From an uncultured Lachnospiraceae bacterium (GTDB lineage: Bacteria; Bacillota; Clostridia; Lachnospirales; Lachnospiraceae): a stretch of 64,000 nucleotides of DNA. The notes beneath the pieces were generated by a model that was given only the letters and a program-made list of their open reading frames with translations, was not told where the DNA came from and searched no databases. The translations under genes and the position numbers were made by a program. The stretch spans positions 186,001 to 250,000 of the forward strand of contig CANQSB010000001.1 of assembly GCA_947626435.1 (NCBI GenBank). The letters are read 5' to 3'. Shown one piece after another: positions 9,159 through 18,057 of this stretch. Within the stretch, counting starts at the first letter, position 1. Each line of letters opens with the position of its first letter.

Positions 9159-10886
9159 TTATAATAATCTGTACAGATATACGCTGTACGGGACTTTATC
9201 GTCGCTGTATTCCCCGACAAAATCAAGCTTCATCTCATCAGCGTTTGTCAGCTCAAACCTTGAAAAAATATAATCACACCCAAGCTCCGACAAAGCCGGT
9301 TCATCTATAAGTATCTCCTGCGCAGGCGCATCCGCATTTGCCCCGAAATCGTATGTATTTTCACCGGATGCCGAAAATATATATGCCCTGCAGCCCCAGT
9401 CATCATAATATTTCTGCCAATTGTCATTTGCCTCAAGAGCAGGCGCAATCGCTTTTCTAAACCGTTCCTTGTATTCCATGCTGTAATAACCGCAATACCC
9501 GTCTATGGTAGTGATGCCGTTATAAGAAAGCATCGCCGGATGAAAGCCGTATACCACAGCTCCGCAATCGGGAGTATAATTTATATCATTCTTTATCCGT
9601 TCTATCAAATCGCCGCCGTAAAATTCACCATAGCTTAGCTGATTTACCTCCGCGTGCTTCACAAGCTTGTACGCATTGCAATATACCGTATTGAAAAAAT
9701 CGCTGTATTCACACTGCGAAGCTCCGACAACGACAATCGCCGCGCAGCCGAGCAAATATGCTGCTTGTCGTCTGTACTTATATATCGCTTTCAGCACGAT
9801 AAAAAACGCAAAATACCACGCAAACGCATTAAAGAAAATAGTCCTGCCGTAATTAAATCCCTTTAACGGCGGCAAGAGCGTTTCTACCAGACTTCTCAAC
9901 GGCTTCCAATAATAAAGCGTGTATACCGCACAGTTAAACACAATGAATAACATCGTCAGATTAAAGGTATCCGTCCATATTTTAGAAAACCTTTTGTTTT
10001 TTATATAACGCGTGTTATTCCAAATCAAATATATCATGCATACGGGAAGCACCAGATAAGTATGGAGCGACCGCGCATGGGACATTCCCTCCAAAAATGA
10101 GCTTTTAAAAGTCCTCCACAACTCCGGCGCGCTGTAATAATCCACAAGCATGGCATCCCTTATAGTCGCCGTATCCGAGAAAAATATTATGCCAAAGAGC
10201 CGATATTCGCAACACGCATACCCCCCCCCAAGTATCACAGCAGCCAGAAACAGCCTGCCGCATACCTTTTTATCCCTTATGGAAAGCAGCGCTACGGCTA
10301 TAAGTATATACCCTATGATAAAAATTCCAAAAAATGAAAAATATGAAACCAGCGGATAAAAAAACAGCGCAACAAACAGCCTCCAGTCAGGCTTCCTGTA
10401 TATCCTCACCAAAAGGTAGACCACAAGCGGCATTGACGCAAAGCAGAACGAATACGCGGGATACAGCGGCAAAAGGGCAAACGCCACAGCCGCGAGCACT
10501 ACGATTTTTTCATACTCAACATATCTTTCCTTCAGCAGGTATCTGGCTAAAAGCGCGGACGAAGCCACAGACATCACAAGCTTAATCAAATATCCCGCAA
10601 TATACGCGTATACATCCGGCAGAAGCATGTACAAAATATTATAGAGTGAAAACTCCGACGGAAAATAATTCCTGTCTATGCTTTGCAGTACAGGCATCGA
10701 CACGCTCTGCCCAAAAGTAAAGAACGCGCCGCTGTCCTTGAGCATTTTGAGCTGAGTGATAAACAGGTCAAGGTTATCGCATACTCCGACATATATATTA
10801 TCGCCAAAAGCAAGCAATATTATTGCCTCACCCAAAAATATACAGCCCGCCAAAAGCCAATGCCAGTATTTCTTAACAAAATTCAT
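9159..10886 (-). CDS. Polytopic membrane protein, DUF6044-like
   Basis: 575 residues with about ten membrane segments and a hydrophilic C-terminal domain from roughly residue 400. The N-terminal pattern, an acidic CDNLD in the first outside loop followed by an N(Y/F)-rich LYNILYMLLP and AYIAGYLI, resembles DUF6044 proteins (uncharacterised, GT-C-like). This is motif recall and not a search result. A function in transferring a glycan building block outside the membrane is plausible but unproven. The gene contains a run of nine G (10221-10229) coding for Gly-Gly-Gly in ILGGGYACC; it is in phase here. The start has GGGAATTTT upstream. It lies downstream of the SGNH hydrolase gene. Confidence 0.72.
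   Translation of the reverse strand: MNFVKKYWHWLLAGCIFLGEAIILLAFGDNIYVGVCDNLDLFITQLKMLKDSGAFFTFGQSVSMPVLQSIDRNYFPSEFSLYNILYMLLPDVYAYIAGYLIKLVMSVASSALLARYLLKERYVEYEKIVVLAAVAFALLPLYPAYSFCFASMPLVVYLLVRIYRKPDWRLFVALFFYPLVSYFSFFGIFIIGYILIAVALLSIRDKKVCGRLFLAAVILGGGYACCEYRLFGIIFFSDTATIRDAMLVDYYSAPELWRTFKSSFLEGMSHARSLHTYLVLPVCMIYLIWNNTRYIKNKRFSKIWTDTFNLTMLFIVFNCAVYTLYYWKPLRSLVETLLPPLKGFNYGRTIFFNAFAWYFAFFIVLKAIYKYRRQAAYLLGCAAIVVVGASQCEYSDFFNTVYCNAYKLVKHAEVNQLSYGEFYGGDLIERIKNDINYTPDCGAVVYGFHPAMLSYNGITTIDGYCGYYSMEYKERFRKAIAPALEANDNWQKYYDDWGCRAYIFSASGENTYDFGANADAPAQEILIDEPALSELGCDYIFSRFELTNADEMKLDFVGEYSDDKVPYSVYLYRLL
10221..10229 (-). repeat. Poly-G tract of 9 in the DUF6044-like gene
   Basis: Nine consecutive C on the plus strand, inside a membrane-segment coding region. 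The reading frame is open through three Gly codons. With the 10-base tract at 150-159 it makes two long G tracts within the same run of genes. Confidence 0.65.
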
Positions 10887-10930
10887 AAAATTCCCATTCT
10901 CCCAACCGCACCGATATTTCGTCCGCAGGT

Positions 10931-12076
10931 TTAATAATATGCCGATATAATAAGGTTTTGGTATATCTGGTTAAGAGGCATCGCAATATCGACCTCGAAT
11001 CCCGGCTTGCTGACCAGCACAGCGCCATTGGGAAGCGTAAAGCTGCCGTTATTAATCATTGACGGAAGCGCCGCGGTCTCAAACACCATGCCGTTTATAT
11101 TGACATATTCGGGTACATAGCCGTCTAAATCCTGCATTATAAACTTATATATTTTTCTTGCCAGAAGATTATAGCCCGCGTCATTGAGATGGCAGCCGTC
11201 GCACAGATAATTGCCGTATTTTGCAAGCGCATCCTGATTGTCAACCGTATTGAGCTCATAATCGGCATATAAATCAAGCACAGGTATGCCGTAATACTGG
11301 CATCTGTCAAGCAGCGCTTTTCTATAATCGCTCAATGTGCCCGTCCCGAAATTATCATTAGTGCTTCTTATATACGGGTGCGTATAATCGGCATCCTTGC
11401 TCTGCTGATACGGCGTAAGAAATACTATATCAGCATTAGGGTATGTGCTCTTTAGATATGTCATCATCGTATTCAATGCGCCATAAAAGGTATCCACGCG
11501 GGTATCCGCAGGCGTCCCTATCGGACAATCTCCATACCAAAAATCGTTTGTGGCGCCAAAAACTATCACCAAATCGGCGGATTTGTCCATATTATACATC
11601 CTGTCTATAAAAGACGGTGGATTGGAAACATCGGAAACTATATCTGTAATTCTTGAGCACGAAAGACCATAATTATTTACCCTGGCTCCCGTAAGCCTTG
11701 CAAGGACTGCCGGATATGCCTTGTCAGCAGACCTTGCGCCTACCCCCTCGGTAATCGAATCTCCAAGTATGTTTATAACATGGTACTTATCAAGCGGAAG
11801 CCCCTGCAGCACAACTTCCAACTGCGCATACTGTAAAAGCGCCGTCTCATGGTCGTTTGACGGCACAAATGATGCGACATACTCCTGTATAGCCTGCAAA
11901 TCCATGACCGTTGCCTGCTCTTGTCCTTGCTCCTGCACAGGCAAGGCAGCCTGCTCCTGTGCCGACACTGCGGTATCCGGAGACAATTCCGCCGCCATAG
12001 CAGGCATCGACCCAAACAGCATACCGCTCAAAAAGGCGGCAACCCCTAAGCATTTGCGAATAAATCCTCTTTTCAT
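10931..12076 (-). CDS. Secreted SGNH/GDSL hydrolase
   Basis: 381 residues with a clear Sec signal peptide: MKRGFIRK, a hydrophobic core and AMA-AE as a likely cleavage site near residue 29. The mature part has a Gln-rich spacer, then block I ILGDSITEG (Ser nucleophile), VFGATNDFW (the Gly and Asn blocks) and DGCHLNDAGY (catalytic Asp and His). Such enzymes act outside the cell as lipases, esterases or carbohydrate deacetylases; an O-acyl group on the surface glycan is a sensible substrate (inference). It is the first gene of the leftmost leftward run and is divergent from the acyltransferase at 12356. A GGAG site lies upstream of the ATG. I found no convincing -35/-10 pair for it. Confidence 0.92.
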   Translation of the reverse strand: MKRGFIRKCLGVAAFLSGMLFGSMPAMAAELSPDTAVSAQEQAALPVQEQGQEQATVMDLQAIQEYVASFVPSNDHETALLQYAQLEVVLQGLPLDKYHVINILGDSITEGVGARSADKAYPAVLARLTGARVNNYGLSCSRITDIVSDVSNPPSFIDRMYNMDKSADLVIVFGATNDFWYGDCPIGTPADTRVDTFYGALNTMMTYLKSTYPNADIVFLTPYQQSKDADYTHPYIRSTNDNFGTGTLSDYRKALLDRCQYYGIPVLDLYADYELNTVDNQDALAKYGNYLCDGCHLNDAGYNLLARKIYKFIMQDLDGYVPEYVNINGMVFETAALPSMINNGSFTLPNGAVLVSKPGFEVDIAMPLNQIYQNLIISAYY

Positions 12077-12187
12077 CCCTATCCAATCTCCATTCCGCCG
12101 CCAGCCTGACGGCTAACATATTATCGTCCGCAGTCCAAAATCTACACGCAAAAACACTTTACTCTTTATTTTATATGATTTTTCTCT

Positions 12188-12206
12188 TTATGTATATATT
12201 ACATAA
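12188..12206. promoter_or_regulatory. Perfect 7-bp inverted repeat in divergent intergenic region
   Basis: TTATGTATATATTACATAA is a 7-base perfect dyad with a 5-base spacer. It lies between the divergent SGNH-hydrolase and acyltransferase genes, in a region too AT-rich to form a stable hairpin. It could be a regulator-binding site; no regulator gene is in the window. Confidence 0.35.
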
Positions 12207-12311
12207 TGCACATATTTTTCTTTTTTTTCTATCAAAAACAGCACAAATTTCCAAGTAACGCCATCACGACACAATCTATTTGCCAATGCTATGGCTATCC
12301 TTTCGCAAGTG

Positions 12312-12320
12312 TGGTATACT
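12312..12320 (+). promoter_or_regulatory. Extended -10 promoter for the acyltransferase
   Basis: TGGTATACT is a TGn-extended -10 (TATACT at 12315-12320). It lies 35 bases before the ATG at 12356. No good -35 is present, as is usual for extended -10 promoters. The expected leader is about 29 bases. Confidence 0.5.
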
Positions 12321-12355
12321 ACTCATATCAAACTTAACCTATCTTGGGAGGCAAT

Positions 12356-13564
12356 ATGAATAAAAAGCTGAAATCGCTTGACATCCTGAAAGGTATCGGC
12401 ATCATAATGATTATCATAGTACACAACCGACATTTTATACTGAAAAATACAGACGGCTACAGGGCGCTTATAAACTATGGGCAGATGGGATGCCAGCTTT
12501 TCTTTCTTGTGTCAGGCATGTCCTTATGCTATTCCTGGTTTCATCAGCTTACTAAGGCGCCGGCAACGAACTTTTTTAAGAGTTATATACGCTTTATAAT
12601 CAGGCGCTATCTGCGTCTTGCCCCGGGGTTTTTGATAATGCTCGCGGTAAATTTTATTTTAAATGTAATTCTGATTGATATTTTTCATTACTCACCCGGC
12701 TTTATCATGAAACGGACACCGGCCGCTATTTTAACCAATATATTTTTTATACATGGCCTTTTTCCTGAATATATCAACAATGTGTTTCCGGGCGGCTGGT
12801 ATATAGGAACTGCTTTCATACTATATCTGCTGTTTCCTTTTTTAGTGGTTTTATTTCAAAGGCTTTATCGTGTAAACAGGCATTGTATATATGTGCTTCC
12901 TCCTCTTTTTCTCGCTGCCAATATACTTCTGCTCAGGTATATTGCAGAGGCATCACATGGAACGCTTTATCTGTCAAACAACTCGTTCCTTTACTATTTT
13001 TTTACTAACCAGCTGCCATGTTTTATGATGGGAATTATGCTTTATTTTCAACAGCAGCCTGATATCGGCAGGGGCTTTGCCATACGCTGCCCATTGATTA
13101 TGACTGTCGCTTTATTTGCAGTTACAAGCCTTATTGCCCTAAAGCTCTACATGCTTCCCGAAGAAATACCCTATCTGTACGCGGTTCTGCCCTCAATTGC
13201 AGGATTATCCTTTTACTGGCTTGCCGTCAGCATGATTCATGTGGAATTAAAGTCTTTTGGAAAAAAGAATGTTAAAAAAGCACCCGATGATAAGGTGCTT
13301 TCGCTTTTTGCTGATTTTCTCGCCAAATGCGGACGTATTTCATATGGAATGTATCTGACGCACAGCTTAGTCTGCTGGTATGGAATCAAAGCCGTCACAT
13401 CAGCCCTTACCGGTTCCGGCTATGAATACAATGACCTGATCTTTTATATGCTTGTCCTTATTCCAACAATATTTATAACCTATGTCTTAGGACAATGCAT
13501 GGAAGCGCTGTTAAGCAGGCTAAACCGTAATGTTCAGGCTTTTCCGTTCTTTAGGGGAGGATGA
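12356..13564 (+). CDS. Acyltransferase family 3 (membrane O-acyltransferase)
   Basis: 402 residues, about ten membrane segments, with the family's N-terminal LDILKGIGIIMIIIVHNRHF containing the conserved His. Acyltransferase-3 proteins move acetyl or other acyl groups across the membrane onto surface sugars. ATG 12356 is preceded by TGGGAGGC at good spacing; an upstream TTG would consume that site. This is the only plus-strand gene between 1 and 61.6 kb. Its last 45 bases overlap the convergent HAD phosphatase gene, so the two transcripts are antisense to each other at their 3' ends. Acceptor and acyl group are unknown. Confidence 0.92.
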   Translation: MNKKLKSLDILKGIGIIMIIIVHNRHFILKNTDGYRALINYGQMGCQLFFLVSGMSLCYSWFHQLTKAPATNFFKSYIRFIIRRYLRLAPGFLIMLAVNFILNVILIDIFHYSPGFIMKRTPAAILTNIFFIHGLFPEYINNVFPGGWYIGTAFILYLLFPFLVVLFQRLYRVNRHCIYVLPPLFLAANILLLRYIAEASHGTLYLSNNSFLYYFFTNQLPCFMMGIMLYFQQQPDIGRGFAIRCPLIMTVALFAVTSLIALKLYMLPEEIPYLYAVLPSIAGLSFYWLAVSMIHVELKSFGKKNVKKAPDDKVLSLFADFLAKCGRISYGMYLTHSLVCWYGIKAVTSALTGSGYEYNDLIFYMLVLIPTIFITYVLGQCMEALLSRLNRNVQAFPFFRGG

Positions 13565-14212
13565 AACTATTATATAATCCACATCATTCGCTTTCGCGGC
13601 CAGTCCATCCTTTTCATAACGGTCGCCTACCATGACGGCATCCTTTGCGTTTATGCCAAGCGTCTCTAATATTACCCCTATTCCCTTTGGGTCAGGTTTC
13701 ATACAGCCTATTCTCTCATCAGCCGACGTAAAGCAGAAATCAGCTGTTATTCCAAGCGCCTTTAATTTGTTTTCAACAGGATAATCCGAATATATAGCAA
13801 CTGTTATATTATTTTTACGCAGCTGCTCTATAATGGAATACAGCCTTTCATCCCTATACTTCGGCAAAAGCTTTAATGGCGCCTCCAACATAAAGAAGTT
13901 TACCGCTTTTTTTACTCTCTCGGGAGATGTTCCCTTAGCTTTCGCCACATATAAATATTGCCTGTTATCTAAATCCATGTCAGCAGGATACTCGCTCTCC
14001 GCTTCACAGGTCTCCCAGTTTTCGCGCACTTCCCTGTATTTTTTTATGATAAACATATCACCGATGCTTGACGGATGTCGGAGCATATAGCCCATTAAAT
14101 AACACAGCATTTTTATCCTGAACGGCTTTTGGTAATACAACGTGCCATCAAGGTCAAATATGACTGCTTTATAATCCGAAAGTTTATCTTTCTTAATATT
14201 AACGTCATTCAT
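13520..14212 (-). CDS. HAD-family phosphatase, possibly polyprenyl-phosphoribose phosphatase
   Basis: 230 residues with the four HAD motifs: FDLDGTLYY (Asp20 nucleophile, Asp22 acid/base), IYSDYP (motif II Ser), KPDPKG (motif III Lys) and VGDRYEKD (motif IV acids). Residues about 30-110 form a helical cap. It starts 15 bases after the stop of the UbiA gene, with GGGAG upstream. UbiA and HAD domains are found fused or adjacent in other bacteria. The likely role here is removal of the 5-phosphate from polyprenyl-phospho-5-phosphoribose (inference from context). A phosphoglycolate-phosphatase-like housekeeping role is the alternative. The 3' end overlaps the convergent acyltransferase by 45 bases. 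Confidence 0.88.
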   Translation of the reverse strand: MNDVNIKKDKLSDYKAVIFDLDGTLYYQKPFRIKMLCYLMGYMLRHPSSIGDMFIIKKYREVRENWETCEAESEYPADMDLDNRQYLYVAKAKGTSPERVKKAVNFFMLEAPLKLLPKYRDERLYSIIEQLRKNNITVAIYSDYPVENKLKALGITADFCFTSADERIGCMKPDPKGIGVILETLGINAKDAVMVGDRYEKDGLAAKANDVDYIIVSSSPKERKSLNITV

Positions 14213-14227
14213 ACGGCATATCTCCCG

Positions 14228-15193
14228 TTATTTTATTCCGGTAGGTATGAAAAACGCCGTTTCCCACATTTTCATTATCGGTATATCTACTACTGTAAGT
14301 ACCGCAAACAATACTATCAGCACACCTACAAGCAGCATAAGCTTCTTTTCCCTAAAAAGCTTCTCCGGCTTCTGCGCTGCCGAGTCGGGCTTATGGGCAA
14401 TATACAGATAATAGCAGAAAAGCATAAACAGTACCGGTATTGCAACTATATATTCAATTCTATATTTTAACAAAAATATTCCTATAAGAAATGTAGCGCA
14501 CAGCGCGTAGAAAAATGACGAACACAAAAGCGAGGCTTCCGTATATTTGGCAAATGATTTGCGATATGAGCCCGCAAGCTTGGCATCCCCTATCATTCTA
14601 TACTCCGCATAGCGCTTTACGGCCATAAGAAACGCGCCCGCCATCCAATAGCCTACGAGGATGCTTGAGGGAGGATACACGTCTTCGCATATGATGAACC
14701 AGCCAAGCAGCAGCCTTATCATGTTGTTAATCGACTCTGAAAGCACATCAAGATAAACTATATCCTTTGTGCGGATTGGTTTTACATTGTACAGCACTCC
14801 CATGACAAGAAGCCATAACTCTGTCAGTATAAAGGGGATATTTACAAGAAATGAAAGCCCTATTCCTATCACGACGCATATAAAGTATTCTGTCATGACA
14901 AGCGAAAATTTCATATTCTGACTTACTACCGGGCGGTACTTTTTGGTCGGATGGTACTTGTCAAATTCCGCATCCAACCATTCATTTATGACATAATTAG
15001 CGGACGCGATAAAACAGGTGGCGAAAAATCCCGCCAGAACCTTTATTATAAATTCAGCCATATCCTGTGGTCTGCCAATAAGGATTATCGCCAAGACAAT
15101 CCCCGGCACTATAAACATGTTTTTTATCCAGTGGTCAGGTCTTGCTATTTTAACATAGCTCATTATCTGCGTATTTTTCTCTTGTCCACTCAT
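14228..15193 (-). CDS. UbiA prenyltransferase, decaprenyl-phosphate phosphoribosyltransferase-like
   Basis: 321 residues with eight or nine membrane segments. The first catalytic motif is NEWLDAEFD (Asn70, Asp74, Asp78), followed by HPTKKYRP. A second segment, KRYAEYRMIGDAKLAGSYRK, matches the signature of DPPR synthases such as mycobacterial Rv3806c rather than UbiA proper. The predicted reaction is polyprenyl phosphate plus PRPP giving polyprenyl-phospho-5-phosphoribose, the first step to lipid-linked ribofuranose or arabinofuranose. The start at ATG 15193 has TTAGGAGAG upstream; an earlier TTG overlaps it. The gene is followed directly by a HAD phosphatase. No DprE1/E2-like oxidoreductase pair is seen here, so ribose is more likely than arabinose. 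Confidence 0.88.
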   Translation of the reverse strand: MSGQEKNTQIMSYVKIARPDHWIKNMFIVPGIVLAIILIGRPQDMAEFIIKVLAGFFATCFIASANYVINEWLDAEFDKYHPTKKYRPVVSQNMKFSLVMTEYFICVVIGIGLSFLVNIPFILTELWLLVMGVLYNVKPIRTKDIVYLDVLSESINNMIRLLLGWFIICEDVYPPSSILVGYWMAGAFLMAVKRYAEYRMIGDAKLAGSYRKSFAKYTEASLLCSSFFYALCATFLIGIFLLKYRIEYIVAIPVLFMLFCYYLYIAHKPDSAAQKPEKLFREKKLMLLVGVLIVLFAVLTVVDIPIMKMWETAFFIPTGIK

Positions 15194-15227
15194 TAAATTC
15201 TCTCCTAACAAATTTTATAATTGGTAA

Positions 15228-15317
15228 TTGCGAAATGTGTTCTAAACCATCCAAACAGAGTTTCGCAAATGCCCGTTTAATTAAGATATTATATATTATT
15301 TTATCATATAAATTGAA
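15228..15317 (-). promoter_or_regulatory. Putative promoter and leader hairpin before the UbiA gene
   Basis: On the minus strand TTCAAT (15312-15317) and TATAAT (15288-15293) are spaced by 18 bases. The leader to ATG 15193 would be about 88 bases. It contains an 8-base perfect inverted repeat, TTGCGAAA / TTTCGCAA, at 15228-15235 and 15261-15268. The surroundings are very AT-rich, so the promoter call is tentative. Confidence 0.35.
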
Positions 15318-15390
15318 AATATTAAATATGGTTTCAAAAATTACCCTGCATGAAAATTATTCTGAGCTTCGTATTACAAAAACATAAAGC

Positions 15391-17286
15391 TTATTTAAAA
15401 GCGCCTTGGCTTCTCTGTTCCACAAGCCAACTCTGAAACATCAGTATATACCATATCTGTATACGCCAGTTGCCGTTGTCAATGAAATCCGTCCATATGC
15501 GCCTGACCTCGTCGGCGTTTAGGATTCCCTGACTTTCAATCAGCTTCCTGTCAAGCAGCGCCTCCGCCCAGTCTCGCAGTTCAGGCTCCTTCAGCCATTT
15601 TGTTATAGGTATGGCGAAGCCGGTCTTTGGTCTGTCCATCATTTCCTTTGGAACATACCTATAGAGCACGTCTTTCAACACAAGCTTCCCTTCATTTCCC
15701 TGCTTCTTGTATTCAATCGGCAGGGTCCATGCAAACTCCACCACATCCTTGTCAAGCATCGGCACCCTTGTTTCCAGCGACACCGCCATTGCGGATCTGT
15801 CCACTTTTACAAGTATGTCGTCCGGATGGTACACTTCCATGTCCATCAGCATTATACGGCTCTGCGTATCCGACAAGTCGCCATATGGCTGCTGATTATG
15901 CTTATACGGATACGCGGAGCGCTCAAGCGCGATATTAAGGTTTGATGCCTCCTGCGCGTTTGACAGCTCGTATAAATGCTCCGGAGCTTTTGCGCCCAAC
16001 AGATATGATTTTGTCTGCAATATCTGATTATTTTTGATCAACGGACAGCCCGTCAACAGACTGCTGCAGAGCTTTCTTAATCCATAGGGATAGTTCTTCA
16101 TCTTATTCCAAATACGCTCAATTGACGAATATGAAGTGTAGCCGCAAAACAGCTCATCACCCGCATCTCCGCTTAACGACACTGTAACATGCCGGCGAGT
16201 CAGCCTGCTGACAAGGTATGTCGGTATCTGCGACGAATCAGCAAAGGGCTCTCCAAATATCCCTGAAAGCCTCGGTATAACCTCCTTTGCGTCCTTGGCG
16301 GATATATAAAGCTCGGTATGTTCAGTGCCCAAGTGCCTTGCTATCTGCGCCGCGTATACTGCCTCGTTATATTTTTCATCATCCATTCCTATTGTAAAGC
16401 TGCGCACCCTGCCTTGCGACTGCGCCTGCATAAGCGCCACAATAGTGCTGCTGTCAATTCCCGCCGATAAAAAAGCGCCGACCGGTACATCCGCTACCAT
16501 CTGTTCGCTGATTGCCTCTTTCAAAAGCCTTTCGAGCTCGTCTGCCGCCTCTTTCCTTGTGCCTTTAAACGGATGAGCCTGCCCGTATTTTGCAGCCTCC
16601 CTTACAGACCAGTATGCGCTTATCTCGCCTTTGTCATACGGCGCGTCTATCTCCAGCATGCAGCCCGCATCAAGCTTATGGATATCCTTATATATTGAAT
16701 ACGGCGCAGGAATATAGCCATGAATGAAATATAACTGCAAAACTTTCGTATCTATCTCATTGTTAAAGCCCTCCAACGCACTTATGCTGTTTATGTCTGA
16801 CGCAAAAACAAAGCACCCGTTCACAAAGCCATAGTATAACGGTTTTTCGCCTATCCTATCCCTTATGAGTGTGAGCCTCCCCGTCTGCCTGTCATACAGG
16901 GCTATCGCAAACATCCCCTTGCATATGGCTATCGTTTCCCTCACGCCGTATGCTTCAAACGCTTCGATAAGCGTTTCGGTATCCGATGTGCCGCGAAATT
17001 TTACCGTCTTTTTTTCCGCTATAAGCTTATCCCTTATTTTTTTATGATTATATATCTCACCGTTGAAAACGCAGACATAGCGCCCCGATGCCGACTGCAT
17101 CGGCTGGGCGCCCGTTTCCGATAAGTCCACTATCGCAAGCCGCCTGTGCCCCAGAACTACATCCGCGTTTTCATTCGCCCATACGCCGCCAGCGTCAGGA
17201 CCGCGATGGTACATCCTTTCATTCATTTTTTCTATATTCTGCCGCCAGTTTTGAGGTCTGTTGCAAAAGCCCGCAATTCCACACAT
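15391..17286 (-). CDS. asnB: Glutamine-hydrolysing asparagine synthase-type amidotransferase
   Basis: 631 residues, class II amidotransferase plus ATP-dependent synthetase. The true N-terminus must be MCGIAGFC, because Cys2 is the nucleophile after Met removal; ATG 17286 has CGGAG upstream, so the 21 codons before it are not coding. RGPDAGG and CVFNGEIYNH belong to the glutaminase domain. GAFLSAGIDSSTIVAL (about residue 270) is the PPi loop of the synthetase domain. Cytosolic AsnB makes asparagine, but in glycan loci relatives such as WbpS amidate uronic acids on nucleotide sugars. The HexNAc dehydrogenase and epimerase at 26.5-30.2 kb make that second role attractive here. It lies 93 bases after the DUF4956 gene on the same strand. 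Confidence 0.92.
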   Translation of the reverse strand: MCGIAGFCNRPQNWRQNIEKMNERMYHRGPDAGGVWANENADVVLGHRRLAIVDLSETGAQPMQSASGRYVCVFNGEIYNHKKIRDKLIAEKKTVKFRGTSDTETLIEAFEAYGVRETIAICKGMFAIALYDRQTGRLTLIRDRIGEKPLYYGFVNGCFVFASDINSISALEGFNNEIDTKVLQLYFIHGYIPAPYSIYKDIHKLDAGCMLEIDAPYDKGEISAYWSVREAAKYGQAHPFKGTRKEAADELERLLKEAISEQMVADVPVGAFLSAGIDSSTIVALMQAQSQGRVRSFTIGMDDEKYNEAVYAAQIARHLGTEHTELYISAKDAKEVIPRLSGIFGEPFADSSQIPTYLVSRLTRRHVTVSLSGDAGDELFCGYTSYSSIERIWNKMKNYPYGLRKLCSSLLTGCPLIKNNQILQTKSYLLGAKAPEHLYELSNAQEASNLNIALERSAYPYKHNQQPYGDLSDTQSRIMLMDMEVYHPDDILVKVDRSAMAVSLETRVPMLDKDVVEFAWTLPIEYKKQGNEGKLVLKDVLYRYVPKEMMDRPKTGFAIPITKWLKEPELRDWAEALLDRKLIESQGILNADEVRRIWTDFIDNGNWRIQIWYILMFQSWLVEQRSQGAFK

Positions 17287-17379
17287 ATTTTTTGTCTCCG
17301 TTTTGGATTTTGTATTGTTCTTTAGATATGATAGCACAGACTGCCTCATATTACCAGTATATGTGGATTATTAAAAATA

Positions 17380-18054
17380 TTAATATGTTACTTCTCCGTC
17401 ATGGTCAAGAAGCGAAACATATTTAACGCCTTCTAAATTATGTATTTTCTCTAAAAGCAAATCACCGTCATTTGTCCTTAATTCTATTACAAGATTTAAC
17501 AGGTTATCGACCACATTGCGGGATTTTATTTTGTAGTACTTTGAGTTAGACTTTACTATTGAATATATATCATTCTGCATCCCGAAATCAGCATTTTGTA
17601 TTACCAATATCATTGGCGCTTTTGCAATGGGAAGCATATCCAATACAAAAATCAGCAGTGTAACAATTACTAAAACAAGCCCCGCAACATGATACAGGCC
17701 TACACCGCATAGTATTCCCATAGCAATCGCCCAAAACATAAACACCAAATCCAGTGCGTCCTTTACGGCAGTACGAAACCTGACTATTGATAAAGCGCCT
17801 ACCATACCCAGCGAAACAATTATGCTTGATTGTATAGCTATTACAATCGCATTTGTCAGTATTGTTATTACGGCAAGCGAAATGTTAAAGCTTTTATTAT
17901 AGAAATTCTTTCTTCCCATTATTCTATATATAAAGAAGATATATATTGACATTATCAGTGCAATCCCAAATGACATAATAATATCATATAGTCCAATATC
18001 CGTTGCATTTGCCGAAGATACGAGAACCTCATACAGTATATCATCAAAGCTCAC
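17380..18054 (-). CDS. DUF4956 membrane protein
   Basis: 224 residues. Three to four membrane segments fill the first 140 residues and a soluble, probably cytosolic, domain follows. The core VGALSIVRFRTAVKDALDLV is the DUF4956 signature. No enzymatic activity is established for the family. The GTG start at 18054 uses a GGAGG that is embedded in the last codons of the CotH gene, 3 bases from its stop, so translation is probably coupled. DUF4956, CotH-kinase and VTC-domain genes tend to occur together, which suggests one functional unit. The gene is clearly richer in A and T than asnB or the GT4 genes around it. Confidence 0.88.
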   Translation of the reverse strand: MSFDDILYEVLVSSANATDIGLYDIIMSFGIALIMSIYIFFIYRIMGRKNFYNKSFNISLAVITILTNAIVIAIQSSIIVSLGMVGALSIVRFRTAVKDALDLVFMFWAIAMGILCGVGLYHVAGLVLVIVTLLIFVLDMLPIAKAPMILVIQNADFGMQNDIYSIVKSNSKYYKIKSRNVVDNLLNLVIELRTNDGDLLLEKIHNLEGVKYVSLLDHDGEVTY

Positions 18055-18057
18055 TTT

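Noticed and set aside
12200-12240. T-rich stretch near 12.2 kb as a terminator for the plus-strand gene
   Set aside because: It lies upstream of that gene and has no GC-rich stem. It is simply AT-rich intergenic DNA.
17287-17349. N-terminal extension of AsnB by 21 codons
   Set aside because: It would block the Cys2 nucleophile needed by class II amidotransferases. The ATG at 17286 has its own ribosome site.
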